DNA of 28,831 bases from assembly GCA_045601805.1 (NCBI GenBank), contig JAZSAJ010000045.1, forward strand, positions 1 to 28,831, given 5' to 3'. The position numbers and the translations under genes were made by a program. Below, piece by piece: positions 7,586-13,140 of the stretch (within the stretch, counting starts at the first letter, position 1; each line of letters opens with the position of its first letter). A model generated the notes under the pieces. The model worked only from the letters and a program-made list of their open reading frames with translations, was not told where the DNA came from and made no database searches. The stretch is from SIG607 sp045601805 (GTDB taxonomy: Bacteria > Bacillota > Clostridia > Oscillospirales > Acutalibacteraceae).

Positions 7586-7878
7586 CCGGAAACCTCGAAT
7601 AAGCCATTAATTTCCTGCATAAGCTCTTCAATAGAGTGACCCTCGTCAATGTAATCATCAAATAACTTTGTTGCCATATCAAAAGTGAAACCGGAATTTA
7701 AGGGTTGCATAGCGCCCCAAATTATTGTTGTAACTGTTTCTATCATATTCTCCTGAATTTCTTCAAGCGCTTTAAAAAGCGGTTTGCCAAGCTTCTTCTC
7801 AATGGACATAATAGCAGAAGCAGTAAGGCGCATATTATATGTCTTTTCGGCTACTGTGATACTATAAAACTTATTCAT
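7558..7878 (-). CDS. Tail assembly chaperone, first ORF (gpG-like)
   Basis: A 106-aa protein from the ATG at 7878, which has AAAGGA 6 bases upstream; a longer reading with 13 extra residues would include the ribosome site and is rejected. It begins with a tail-chaperone-like beta segment (YSITVAEKTYNMRLTASAIMSIEKKLG) and continues helical (LFKALEEIQENMIETVTTII, MATKLFDDYIDEGHSIEELMQEI). This matches the small G-type chaperones that lie between tail tube and tape measure in siphoviruses. The last codons carry the frameshift heptamer, so two products are expected: this short form, and a longer fusion with the next ORF at lower yield. Confidence 0.8.
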   Translation of the reverse strand: MNKFYSITVAEKTYNMRLTASAIMSIEKKLGKPLFKALEEIQENMIETVTTIIWGAMQPLNSGFTFDMATKLFDDYIDEGHSIEELMQEINGLFEVSGFFRKGQAQ

Positions 7879-7905
7879 AAATATTTTCCTTTCATTTTTC
7901 AGAGT

Positions 7906-7932
7906 ATTCCGCGGCAAGAATTGCCGCGGAAT
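7906..7932. repeat. Perfect 12-bp hairpin between tube and chaperone genes
   Basis: ATTCCGCGGCAA (7906-7917) and its exact complement (7921-7932) enclose a 3-base loop. It is by far the most GC-rich stem in the block. No T-run follows on the minus strand, so it is not a standard terminator. It could protect the upstream tail-tube message or partly stop transcription, lowering expression of the low-copy genes beyond it. Confidence 0.7.
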
Positions 7933-7950
7933 TTAATATTTTTAGTGAGA

Positions 7951-8370
7951 TTAGGCGGGGTTACCAACAGTAATATCGCTCTGCAACATCATAGTTGCAC
8001 TAAAGGTAAGAGCACCGTTGATAGCGCCTGCATCCATTTTAACTGCCGGAACAGCTTCAAATTCGTGAGAAGTGCCGTCAGGATACTGAAGTTTAAAGAT
8101 TGCACAGTCGCCGTCATCAGCAAGACCTTTAAGTACACGATAATTGGCAGTCTCGGAAGAATTGTCGTAAAGGAACTTGAAAACGAGGTCGCCAAGGTCG
8201 TTAATACCGGGAACATAACGCTTTGTTTTATCCGAAAGGACTGTTACATCAATTTTTTCGGGAGTGCCGCCGAATTCGGGTACTTCCATAAGGTATTCAA
8301 TTTCAGTGAATTGTTCGGATGTGCCTTTTTTGTAATAAAATTTAGTATTGTTTGCAGAAAGTCTATTCAT
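7951..8370 (-). CDS. Major tail tube protein
   Basis: A 139-aa protein with the pattern of siphovirus tail tube subunits: N-terminal NNTKFYYKKGTSEQFTEIEYLMEVPEFGGTPEKIDVTVLSDKTKRYVPGI, then a stretch ending with GALTFSATMMLQSDITVG. The phrase GGTPEKIDVTxLxDxxKxYxxG is typical of this family. Subunits stack as hexameric rings to form the tube around the tape measure. AGGAGA lies 8 bases before the ATG. It marks the tail as non-contractile (siphovirus-like): no sheath gene is present beside it, whereas R-type tailocins and myoviruses carry one. Confidence 0.85.
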   Translation of the reverse strand: MNRLSANNTKFYYKKGTSEQFTEIEYLMEVPEFGGTPEKIDVTVLSDKTKRYVPGINDLGDLVFKFLYDNSSETANYRVLKGLADDGDCAIFKLQYPDGTSHEFEAVPAVKMDAGAINGALTFSATMMLQSDITVGNPA

Positions 8371-8383
8371 TTTCTATTTCTCC

Positions 8384-8605
8384 TCAAATATTTGTTAATT
8401 TTGTAATAAATTCTACAGGAACGCTTACAAAGGAATTATCTTCAAGAATAACGATTCCAACAGGAACAGCACGGCTTGAATCCTCTTCGTCGCTCTGCAT
8501 TGAAATGTCTATAAGAGTACCGTTTTTTTCAGTACCGCAGTATTCTTTTTCCGCTGGATTCCAATATCTCTCCAGCAGACATTTAACCTGAATATTTTCA
8601 GTCAT
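8384..8605 (-). CDS. Small phage protein of unknown function
   Basis: A 73-aa soluble, acidic protein with a good GGAGGA ribosome site. It contains two Cys residues (positions 9 and 23) and beta-strand-like segments (GIVILEDNSFVSVPVEFI). I do not recognise the family. It sits directly upstream of the tail tube gene with only 13 bases between, where phages often keep head-tail joining or tail-completion proteins. A tail-terminator-like or tube-capping role is conceivable, because a head-less tail still needs its open end closed. That is speculation from position alone. Confidence 0.7.
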   Translation of the reverse strand: MTENIQVKCLLERYWNPAEKEYCGTEKNGTLIDISMQSDEEDSSRAVPVGIVILEDNSFVSVPVEFITKLTNI

Positions 8606-8662
8606 TCGGTTTCCTCCGTTCTTAGTTTATATAGGCTTTGCACTTTTGAAATATTTTTCCGC

Positions 8663-8881
8663 TTATTCTTCAAATTCGTTAAGTGACATTTCGGCGTCTG
8701 TCCGTTCGGGGTATATTTCTTTTTTTAATGAACAAAGCTCTTGATAAATGGTAAGGTGTACCGATGCCATACAGCGTTTTAACTTTTTTTCAAAGTCCCG
8801 CGATAATCGTTCGCGTTCGCGTTTAAGACGGGATGCAACTATTTTATTTAATTCGGTTTGAGTAAAAAGTTTTTCAGCCAT
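8663..8881 (-). CDS. Small charged protein with scaffold-like N-terminus, first gene of the tail operon
   Basis: A 72-aa, highly charged, helical protein. The first 30 residues (EKLFTQTELNKIVASRLKRERERL) resemble the N-terminal motif of phage GP20/DUF4355-type scaffolding proteins, but the usual long helical remainder is absent. It then continues FEKKLKRCMASVHLTIYQELCSLKKEIYPERTDAEMSLNEFEE. AAGGAG lies 8 bases before the ATG. It is the first gene after the proposed sigma-dependent promoter. It could be a relic of a scaffold gene left by head loss, or a small regulator or assembly factor in its own right. Function unknown. Confidence 0.68.
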   Translation of the reverse strand: MAEKLFTQTELNKIVASRLKRERERLSRDFEKKLKRCMASVHLTIYQELCSLKKEIYPERTDAEMSLNEFEE

Positions 8882-8974
8882 AAGTAACTCCTTTTAACGT
8901 CAGTTGACGGTTTTCCATACAGCTTTTAACGCCTTCAGCACGTTTTGGGCGTTTTTATTAGCGCTTTCAATTAC
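8882..8974 (-). promoter_or_regulatory. Leader of the tail operon with two small stems
   Basis: The stretch between the proposed promoter and the first tail gene holds two small inverted repeats: AACGCC/GGCGTT (8928-8933 and 8948-8953) and CGTCA/TGACG (8898-8902 and 8905-8909). The second lies just upstream of the ribosome site. Neither is followed by a T-run on the minus strand. They may shape the leader RNA. Confidence 0.35.
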
Positions 8975-9003
8975 AAACAGAAATCAGATAGGTATTTTGT
9001 AAA
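8975..9003 (-). promoter_or_regulatory. TcdR/UviA-type promoter for the tail operon
   Basis: On the minus strand TTTACA (9003-8998) is followed after exactly 17 bases by CTGTTT (8980-8975). The sigma gene is preceded by TTTACA-N17-CTCTTT, and the two elements also share AAAT at the start of the spacer. TTTACA is the -35 associated with promoters of the TcdR/BotR/TetR/UviA sigma group. The -35 begins 2 bases after the sigma stop codon. No TATAAT at sigma-A spacing is seen with this -35. Confidence 0.68.
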
Positions 9004-9005
9004 CC

Positions 9006-9530
9006 TTAGGATGATAAAAAAGTTTTTATTGCTTCAAGGCCTTTTCTTCTGTTTTTATTAACAGCTTGTCTACTTATATGTAACATTTCTGCTATTTCAG
9101 AGTCTGAAAAATCATTACAATATCTTAAAATTAGAATAGTTCTTTGTGTGTTAGATACAACTGATAAACATTCTTTTAAGAATACAGTTTCCTCAAAAGA
9201 GGGGATATCTGTGGTAAGAATATCTAAAAGTTCATCGGTTAAATATATTGGTTCATGTGATTTTTTTAGTATTGAGTAGTATTCATTGCGAATACACACA
9301 GCAATATACCTTTTAAGGCTATCTGATTGGTCTTTTTTGAATTTTGATAAGTCTATTTTAAATAGCAACTCGATAAAAAAATCAACCAAATCTTGTGCCG
9401 TATCACTTGTGCCTAATTTATTTCCGTACAGTAATAATAATTTGTTGAAAGTTCCGTAAAGAGTATCAAAATTTATCATATCATGCTGTTGATATTCTGA
9501 GATTAATTTTACTAATTCTATATTGCACAT
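9006..9530 (-). CDS. TcdR/UviA-like alternative sigma factor
   Basis: A 174-aa RNA polymerase sigma factor of the small clostridial group that drives toxin and bacteriocin genes (TcdR, BotR, TetR, UviA). Region 2 lies at about residues 45-90 (DLVDFFIELLFKIDLSKF, then LKRYIAVCIRNEYYSIL). Region 4 lies at about 125-172, with LSVVSNTQRTILILRYC, FSDSEIAEMLHISRQAVNK and a terminal RRKGLEAIK helix. Length and motif order fit the group (about 180 aa). The ribosome site GAGGTG is 7 bases from the ATG. A matching promoter precedes it, which suggests self-activation, and the same promoter type precedes the tail operon. The subgroup call rests on pattern recognition; an ordinary ECF factor is the alternative. 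Confidence 0.78.
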   Translation of the reverse strand: MCNIELVKLISEYQQHDMINFDTLYGTFNKLLLLYGNKLGTSDTAQDLVDFFIELLFKIDLSKFKKDQSDSLKRYIAVCIRNEYYSILKKSHEPIYLTDELLDILTTDIPSFEETVFLKECLSVVSNTQRTILILRYCNDFSDSEIAEMLHISRQAVNKNRRKGLEAIKTFLSS

Positions 9531-9551
9531 TACGCTACACCTCTATAATGC

Positions 9552-9580
9552 AAAGAGAGGATTATAAAGAATTTTGTAAA
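9552..9580 (-). promoter_or_regulatory. TcdR/UviA-type promoter of the sigma gene (autoregulation)
   Basis: On the minus strand TTTACA (9580-9575) is followed after 17 bases by CTCTTT (9557-9552). A start about 7 bases further on would leave a leader of about 15 bases that just contains the GAGGTG ribosome site (9543-9538). A TATAAT lies inside the spacer, but no sigma-A -35 stands at the right distance from it. The match to the tail-operon promoter supports recognition by the gene's own product. Confidence 0.68.
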
Positions 9581-9587
9581 CTCATAA

Positions 9588-9624
9588 GTAAAAAAAGTAG
9601 CCCCCAATAAACTAAGGGCTACAG
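9588..9624 (-). terminator. Intrinsic terminator upstream of the sigma gene
   Basis: On the minus strand GTAGCCC (about 9622-9616) pairs with GGGCTAC (about 9603-9597), with further G-U pairing inside, and is followed by seven T. It stops leftward transcripts just before the sigma promoter. It may insulate the sigma gene from outside transcription or end a short leader or small RNA made from about 9620-9900. Confidence 0.78.
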
Positions 9625-9945
9625 TTACTTTATTTATATGAATGACAAGTTGTCTAAAAATCTTTTTGATTCCCCGCTGTTTTACAAATTCTAACAATTT
9701 GACTGTGTCGAAATTGTGCGAAAACAGAAATGTAGTGTAAAATAATAACATTTAGAAAACCTAAACTAATGAATATGTAAAAAAGTGTTGAAATTAATAA
9801 GTGCTAAGAAAAATTTTATTAATTCAATGTGTATATTTAGTATAAATCTTAAGGCAGTTGACATAATGGTTGTAAGGAACGAATTACAATAAAGCGTAAA
9901 AAAATATGAGATTTTGAAATTAATTGTAACTTTTCTATTTTTTGC
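9625..9945. other. AT-rich non-coding stretch between sigma gene and tRNA-Lys
   Basis: About 320 bases with no convincing gene. A 73-codon minus-strand reading frame (9530-9751) lacks a good ribosome site and runs through the terminator and sigma promoter, so it is not called. One more TTTACA occurs on the minus strand at 9781-9776, but no CTSTTT follows at the required distance. No direct repeat matching the tRNA-Leu end, and so no obvious attachment site, is seen. Confidence 0.6.
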
Positions 9946-9974
9946 TTGACAAAAGGACTTGCCTTTGTTATAAT
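9946..9974 (+). promoter_or_regulatory. Consensus sigma-A promoter for tRNA-Lys
   Basis: TTGACA (9946-9951) and TATAAT (9969-9974) are separated by exactly 17 bases, 15 bases before the tRNA. It is identical in quality to the tRNA-Leu promoter. Confidence 0.92.
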
Positions 9975-9989
9975 ATCAAAGTCGCGAAT

Positions 9990-10065
9990 GATTCATTAGC
10001 TCAGTTGGCAGAGCACTTGACTTTTAATCAAGGTGTCCGGGGTTCGAATCCCCGATGGATCACCA
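9990..10065 (+). tRNA. tRNA-Lys (anticodon TTT)
   Basis: A 76-base cloverleaf with CCA encoded. The acceptor pairs GATTCAT with ATGGATC, the D stem GCTC with GAGC, and the anticodon stem CTTGA/TCAAG encloses CTTTTAA, which gives anticodon UUU. The T arm is CGGGG-TTCGAAT-CCCCG. It is intact, which argues against a phage having disrupted this end. Confidence 0.96.
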
Positions 10066-10069
10066 AGAA

Positions 10070-10103
10070 AACCGAAACGCTTTTTAGCGTTTCGGCTTTT
10101 TTA
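10070..10103 (+). terminator. Intrinsic terminator after tRNA-Lys
   Basis: A perfect 9-bp stem CCGAAACGC (10072-10080) with GCGTTTCGG (10087-10095), a 6-base loop and a T-run. Confidence 0.92.
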
Positions 10104-10110
10104 TTTATTA

Positions 10111-10125
10111 CGGGGATTCGAACCC
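10111..10125 (-). repeat. Inverted 15-base copy of the tRNA-Lys T arm
   Basis: CGGGGATTCGAACCC is the exact reverse complement of the T arm of the adjacent tRNA-Lys, placed just after its terminator. No other part of a tRNA is seen around it. It may be a scrap of a lost tRNA gene or of an attachment site. Confidence 0.6.
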
Positions 10126-10133
10126 TTTATGTC

Positions 10134-10161
10134 TTGATTTTTATTTTATTTATATTATAAT
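10134..10161 (+). promoter_or_regulatory. Possible sigma-A promoter for the PfkB kinase gene
   Basis: TTGATT (10134-10139), 16 bases, then TATAAT (10156-10161), 28 bases before the start codon. The -35 is a moderate match. Confidence 0.5.
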
Positions 10162-10189
10162 TTACTTATAAATTGTATTGGAGTTTATT

Positions 10190-11113
10190 ATGAGAATTTT
10201 TACTTTAACCTTAAATCCTGCTTACGATATTCATGCTTGTTGCGATGAGTTTGTGGCTTTTTCAGAAGTACATGCTACTGTTACTTCAAGACATGCAGGC
10301 GGAAAAGGTTATAACATAAGCCGTGCGCTTCATAATAACGGCGTTACGAATACCGCAGTTGTTGTGGTGGGTGAAGAAAACTGTGATGATTTTATTAATT
10401 CCTCAAAAGAACTTAACTGTGTTTTCTTTAGGGAAAAAGGAAGAATAAGAGAAAACATTACATTACATTCAAACGGTGGCAAAGAAACAAGAATTAGTTT
10501 TACCGGTGCAGAAGTAAGCAGTGATATTTTGCAAAAAATTTATAATGAAATTAAACCCGATGAAAACACTGTTGTTACCTTTACGGGAAGTATTCCCAAA
10601 GGGATTACAAAAGAAGACACTAAAGAGTTTTTGCGGTTAATTAAAAATGACGGCGCAAAAATTGTTGTAGATACAAAATCATTTAATCTTGCTGATATTT
10701 ACGAAGTTTCCCCTTGGCTTGTTAAACCCAACCAAGATGAAATAAGTGAATATTTTGGCGAAAAGATTATTACCAAAGAACAGGCAGTACAAAAAGCAAG
10801 TGAATTAAGAAGTCACGGAATAGAAAATGTAATTGTATCTTTGGGAAAAGACGGGGCAATACTTTGCACCGAAAACGAAATTATTGAAGCCCAAGTTCCG
10901 CAAATTGAAGTTGTTTCAACCATTGGTGCGGGTGATAGTATGATTGCGGGTTTTATTTCCGCAAAAGCAAACGGCTTAACAAATGAAGAATGTTTTATAA
11001 CTGCGGTATCTTACGGCAGTGCAGCTTGTTTAAGCGAGGGCAGTTTGCCACCAACTGCTAAAGATATTGAAGATATTAAAGAAAGCGTAAAAATAACCCA
11101 AAAACCAATTTAA
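10190..11113 (+). CDS. 1-phosphofructokinase-like PfkB sugar kinase
   Basis: A 307-aa kinase from the ATG at 10190, which has TTGGAG 6 bases upstream; a TTG start 12 bases earlier is less likely. It has the N-terminal PfkB signature (HAGGKGYNISRAL, about residue 40) and the C-terminal signature TIGAGDSMIAGF with the catalytic Asp near residue 251. The opening LTLNPAYDIHA is typical of the FruK/LacC branch, so the substrate is probably fructose 1-phosphate or tagatose 6-phosphate, with ATP as donor, in the cytoplasm. No PTS transporter or fru regulator lies next to it, which leaves the exact substrate open. The following gene may be functionally linked but is separated by a terminator. Confidence 0.85.
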   Translation: MRIFTLTLNPAYDIHACCDEFVAFSEVHATVTSRHAGGKGYNISRALHNNGVTNTAVVVVGEENCDDFINSSKELNCVFFREKGRIRENITLHSNGGKETRISFTGAEVSSDILQKIYNEIKPDENTVVTFTGSIPKGITKEDTKEFLRLIKNDGAKIVVDTKSFNLADIYEVSPWLVKPNQDEISEYFGEKIITKEQAVQKASELRSHGIENVIVSLGKDGAILCTENEIIEAQVPQIEVVSTIGAGDSMIAGFISAKANGLTNEECFITAVSYGSAACLSEGSLPPTAKDIEDIKESVKITQKPI

Positions 11114-11118
11114 TTTTC

Positions 11119-11147
11119 TTTACATTAAACCTCCTTTATGTTATCAT
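11119..11147 (+). promoter_or_regulatory. Possible promoter of the 643-aa protein gene
   Basis: TTTACA (11119-11124), 17 bases, then TATCAT (11142-11147). A start near 11154 would make a short leader containing AAAGGAGG free of the hairpin. The -10 is sigma-A-like rather than CTSTTT, so it is not assigned to the UviA-like factor. Confidence 0.42.
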
Positions 11148-11170
11148 CAAGGTAACAAAGGAGGTTTTTT
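11127..11170 (+). terminator. Terminator hairpin whose 3' arm carries the next gene's ribosome site
   Basis: AAACCTCCTTT (11127-11137) pairs perfectly with AAAGGAGGTTT (11157-11167). Above it GTTATC (11140-11145) pairs with GGTAAC (11151-11156), and TTTTTT ends at 11170. It fits a terminator for the PfkB gene. The 3' arm is also the ribosome site for the ATG at 11173, so readthrough RNA would hide that site. Confidence 0.75.
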
Positions 11171-11172
11171 CC

Positions 11173-13104
11173 ATGTATTTGTTTTCAATAGTTAAAGCGG
11201 ACGTTGAGCATATTGATGAAATATGCGAAGACATAAAAGAACAATACGAAAAAGGTGTTTGTACCTGTGCACTTTTTTCATTTACTTTGGTGCCAGAGGG
11301 CGACCCTCCAATACCCAAAGCAGAAATGATGTGCGAAAAGTTTGATATGTTTAAAGAGCGCCTTGAACCGTTTGGTATTCGTTGCGGTATTTTGGTGCAG
11401 GCAAGTATTGGACACGGCTATAAACTAAACGTTCCTTTTGGTTTTAGACATCGTGTTAGGGCAAAAGATGGCTCCGATAACCTTTATTCAGTTTGCCCAA
11501 CTGACAAAAACTTCCAAGAACACATAAAACACGTAATGGCAATTTTGGCTTCGCATAACCCGGCTCATATTATGCTGGACGACGATTTTCGCCTTATTAA
11601 CTTTGGCGGTAACGGTTGTGTTTGCGAAGAACATATGAGAAGATTTGCCGAACAAGCAGGCGTTGAAAAAACGCGCGAAGAAATTGTCGCCCACTGCGAA
11701 GGCGAAACCGAAGAAGATAAAAAATTCCGTAATATTTTTGTTTCGGTACAACTTGAATCACTTAAAGAATGCGCAAGGGCAATGCGCGCAGGTATTGACA
11801 GTGTTGACCCAACAATACCCGGTTCGTTTTGCTGTGTTGGCGATGGTTGCGAAGCCGCCGCCGATATTGCGGGTATTCTTGCAGGCAAAGGCAATCCTGT
11901 TGTTTTAAGAATAAATAATGGTAGATACACACCAAAAGGCGCAAGGGAACTAACAAGCGCATTTTTACGCGCCGCCAATCAAATGGCTATAGTAAGGAAT
12001 CAAGGCCATATTGACCATTTTCTTGCTGAAACTGACACATGCCCACAAAACCGTTACAGCACCGGCGCACAACCGTTACATTCCCACTTTACAGGTTCTA
12101 TTTTAGAGGGCGTTTCGGGTGCAAAGCATTGGATAACCCGTTTGATAACTTTTGAGCCAAGAAGCGGTAGGGCATATAGAAAGAAATTGGGTGAAAATTT
12201 CGGTTTTTATAATGCGCTTTCTGATATGGTGCCAACACTTAAATGGCGCGGCGGTTGTATTCCGCTTGGAAAAGAACCTGACTATGCGTTTAAGTATAGA
12301 ACAACCGGTAACTCTTGGCTTACCTGTGTGTTAGAACGTTTTGGTTTGCCGGTATATTTTTCCGAAAACACCTGCGAAGTTTCTTTTTTGGCGGGCGGAA
12401 ACCACGTGCGTTTTGATGATGACAAAATTAAAGAAATGTTAAGCCACACGCTTTTTCTTGACGGAGGTGCAGTTAGCGGTTTGTTTAACCGCGGATTTGG
12501 TGAATACCTTGGCGTAGAAGTTAGAGAATGGGACGGCAAAACTATTTCAGGCGAATATTTCCCAACTGAAGATAGGGTTTGTAAGGGTCAAATTGGTGCA
12601 AGGGAACTTATTCCTATTGACGATACGGTTAAGGTTGATTCTTACTGCTACCATATTCCTGACGGTAAAACAAAGGAATATTTATTCCCTGCAGTTACCG
12701 TTTATAAAAACAAACTTGGCGGTACCGCTATTTGTTTCTGTGGCAACACGGCAACCGAATTTACTTATACTCAGGCATTTTCGTTTCTTAACGAGACAAG
12801 AAAAAATCAGTTAATACGGCTATATAATGAATACGGCGATAACCCTGTTTATTACCCGGACGATGCCGAGGTTTACTTAAAGGTTGCTGATGTACCCGAC
12901 GGAAGCACTATGTGTGCATTCTTTAATATTGGTTTAGATAATCTTGATGAAATTACCCTTTGCGCTAAGAAAAAACCAACCGTTATTGAATATTTAAAAC
13001 CCGACGGAACAAGGGCAGAGTGCAAATTTAGCATAAATGACGGGGTTATAACAGTTAACCGTCCGGCATATATATTAAACCCCGAAATTCTTTTCCTTAA
13101 ATAA
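11173..13104 (+). CDS. Uncharacterised 643-aa protein, possibly a TIM-barrel glycosidase-like enzyme
   Basis: I cannot name this family. The protein is cytoplasmic, with no signal peptide or membrane segment. Residues 1-330 alternate helix and strand like a (beta/alpha)8 barrel: LVQASIGHGY, then IMLDDDFRL after about residue 135 with three Asp in a row, and HFLAETDTCPQNRYST near 285 with Glu and Asp that could be catalytic. Several Cys and His (GCVCEEH) could bind metal. Residues about 330-480 form a middle domain, with LDGGAVSGLFNRGFGEYLGV resembling GH42-type beta-galactosidase regions. A beta-rich C-terminus follows. The layout suggests a glycoside hydrolase acting on imported sugars, possibly with the neighbouring sugar kinase. 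This is inference from pattern only. Confidence 0.6.
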   Translation: MYLFSIVKADVEHIDEICEDIKEQYEKGVCTCALFSFTLVPEGDPPIPKAEMMCEKFDMFKERLEPFGIRCGILVQASIGHGYKLNVPFGFRHRVRAKDGSDNLYSVCPTDKNFQEHIKHVMAILASHNPAHIMLDDDFRLINFGGNGCVCEEHMRRFAEQAGVEKTREEIVAHCEGETEEDKKFRNIFVSVQLESLKECARAMRAGIDSVDPTIPGSFCCVGDGCEAAADIAGILAGKGNPVVLRINNGRYTPKGARELTSAFLRAANQMAIVRNQGHIDHFLAETDTCPQNRYSTGAQPLHSHFTGSILEGVSGAKHWITRLITFEPRSGRAYRKKLGENFGFYNALSDMVPTLKWRGGCIPLGKEPDYAFKYRTTGNSWLTCVLERFGLPVYFSENTCEVSFLAGGNHVRFDDDKIKEMLSHTLFLDGGAVSGLFNRGFGEYLGVEVREWDGKTISGEYFPTEDRVCKGQIGARELIPIDDTVKVDSYCYHIPDGKTKEYLFPAVTVYKNKLGGTAICFCGNTATEFTYTQAFSFLNETRKNQLIRLYNEYGDNPVYYPDDAEVYLKVADVPDGSTMCAFFNIGLDNLDEITLCAKKKPTVIEYLKPDGTRAECKFSINDGVITVNRPAYILNPEILFLK

Positions 13105-13105
13105 C

Positions 13106-13140
13106 AAAAAAGACAGATAGTTTTGCTATCTGTCTTTTAT
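13106..13140. terminator. Bidirectional terminator between convergent genes
   Basis: AAAAGACAGATAG pairs with CTATCTGTCTTTT around TTTTG (stem about 13108-13138), with A- and T-runs on both sides. The stop codon of the minus-strand acyltransferase lies inside the stem. Confidence 0.9.

Noticed and set aside
7211..8406. Long plus-strand reading frames opposite the chaperone and tail tube genes
   Set aside because: They mirror well-supported tail genes with ribosome sites and a frameshift signal on the other strand.
228..9530. R-type (contractile) tailocin or diffocin-like cluster
   Set aside because: No sheath, baseplate-wedge or spike genes; the tube, chaperone frameshift and Dit-Tal-fibre order are siphovirus-like.
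9530..9751. 73-codon minus-strand reading frame upstream of the sigma gene
   Set aside because: No good ribosome site, and it runs through a strong terminator and the sigma promoter. Its hydrophobic C-terminus is the translation of those signals.
9753..9781. Third TTTACA on the minus strand as another sigma-type promoter
   Set aside because: At 15-17 bases downstream the hexamers are GTTTTC, TTTTCT and TTTCTA, none matching CTSTTT.
50..10065. Phage attachment sites at tRNA-Leu or tRNA-Lys bounding the tail block
   Set aside because: No direct repeat of either tRNA end was found at the opposite edge, both tRNAs are intact, and no integrase is present.
11119..11147. UviA-type promoter before the 643-aa gene because of its TTTACA
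   Set aside because: The -10 is TATCAT, a sigma-A-like hexamer, and no CTSTTT stands at 17 bases.
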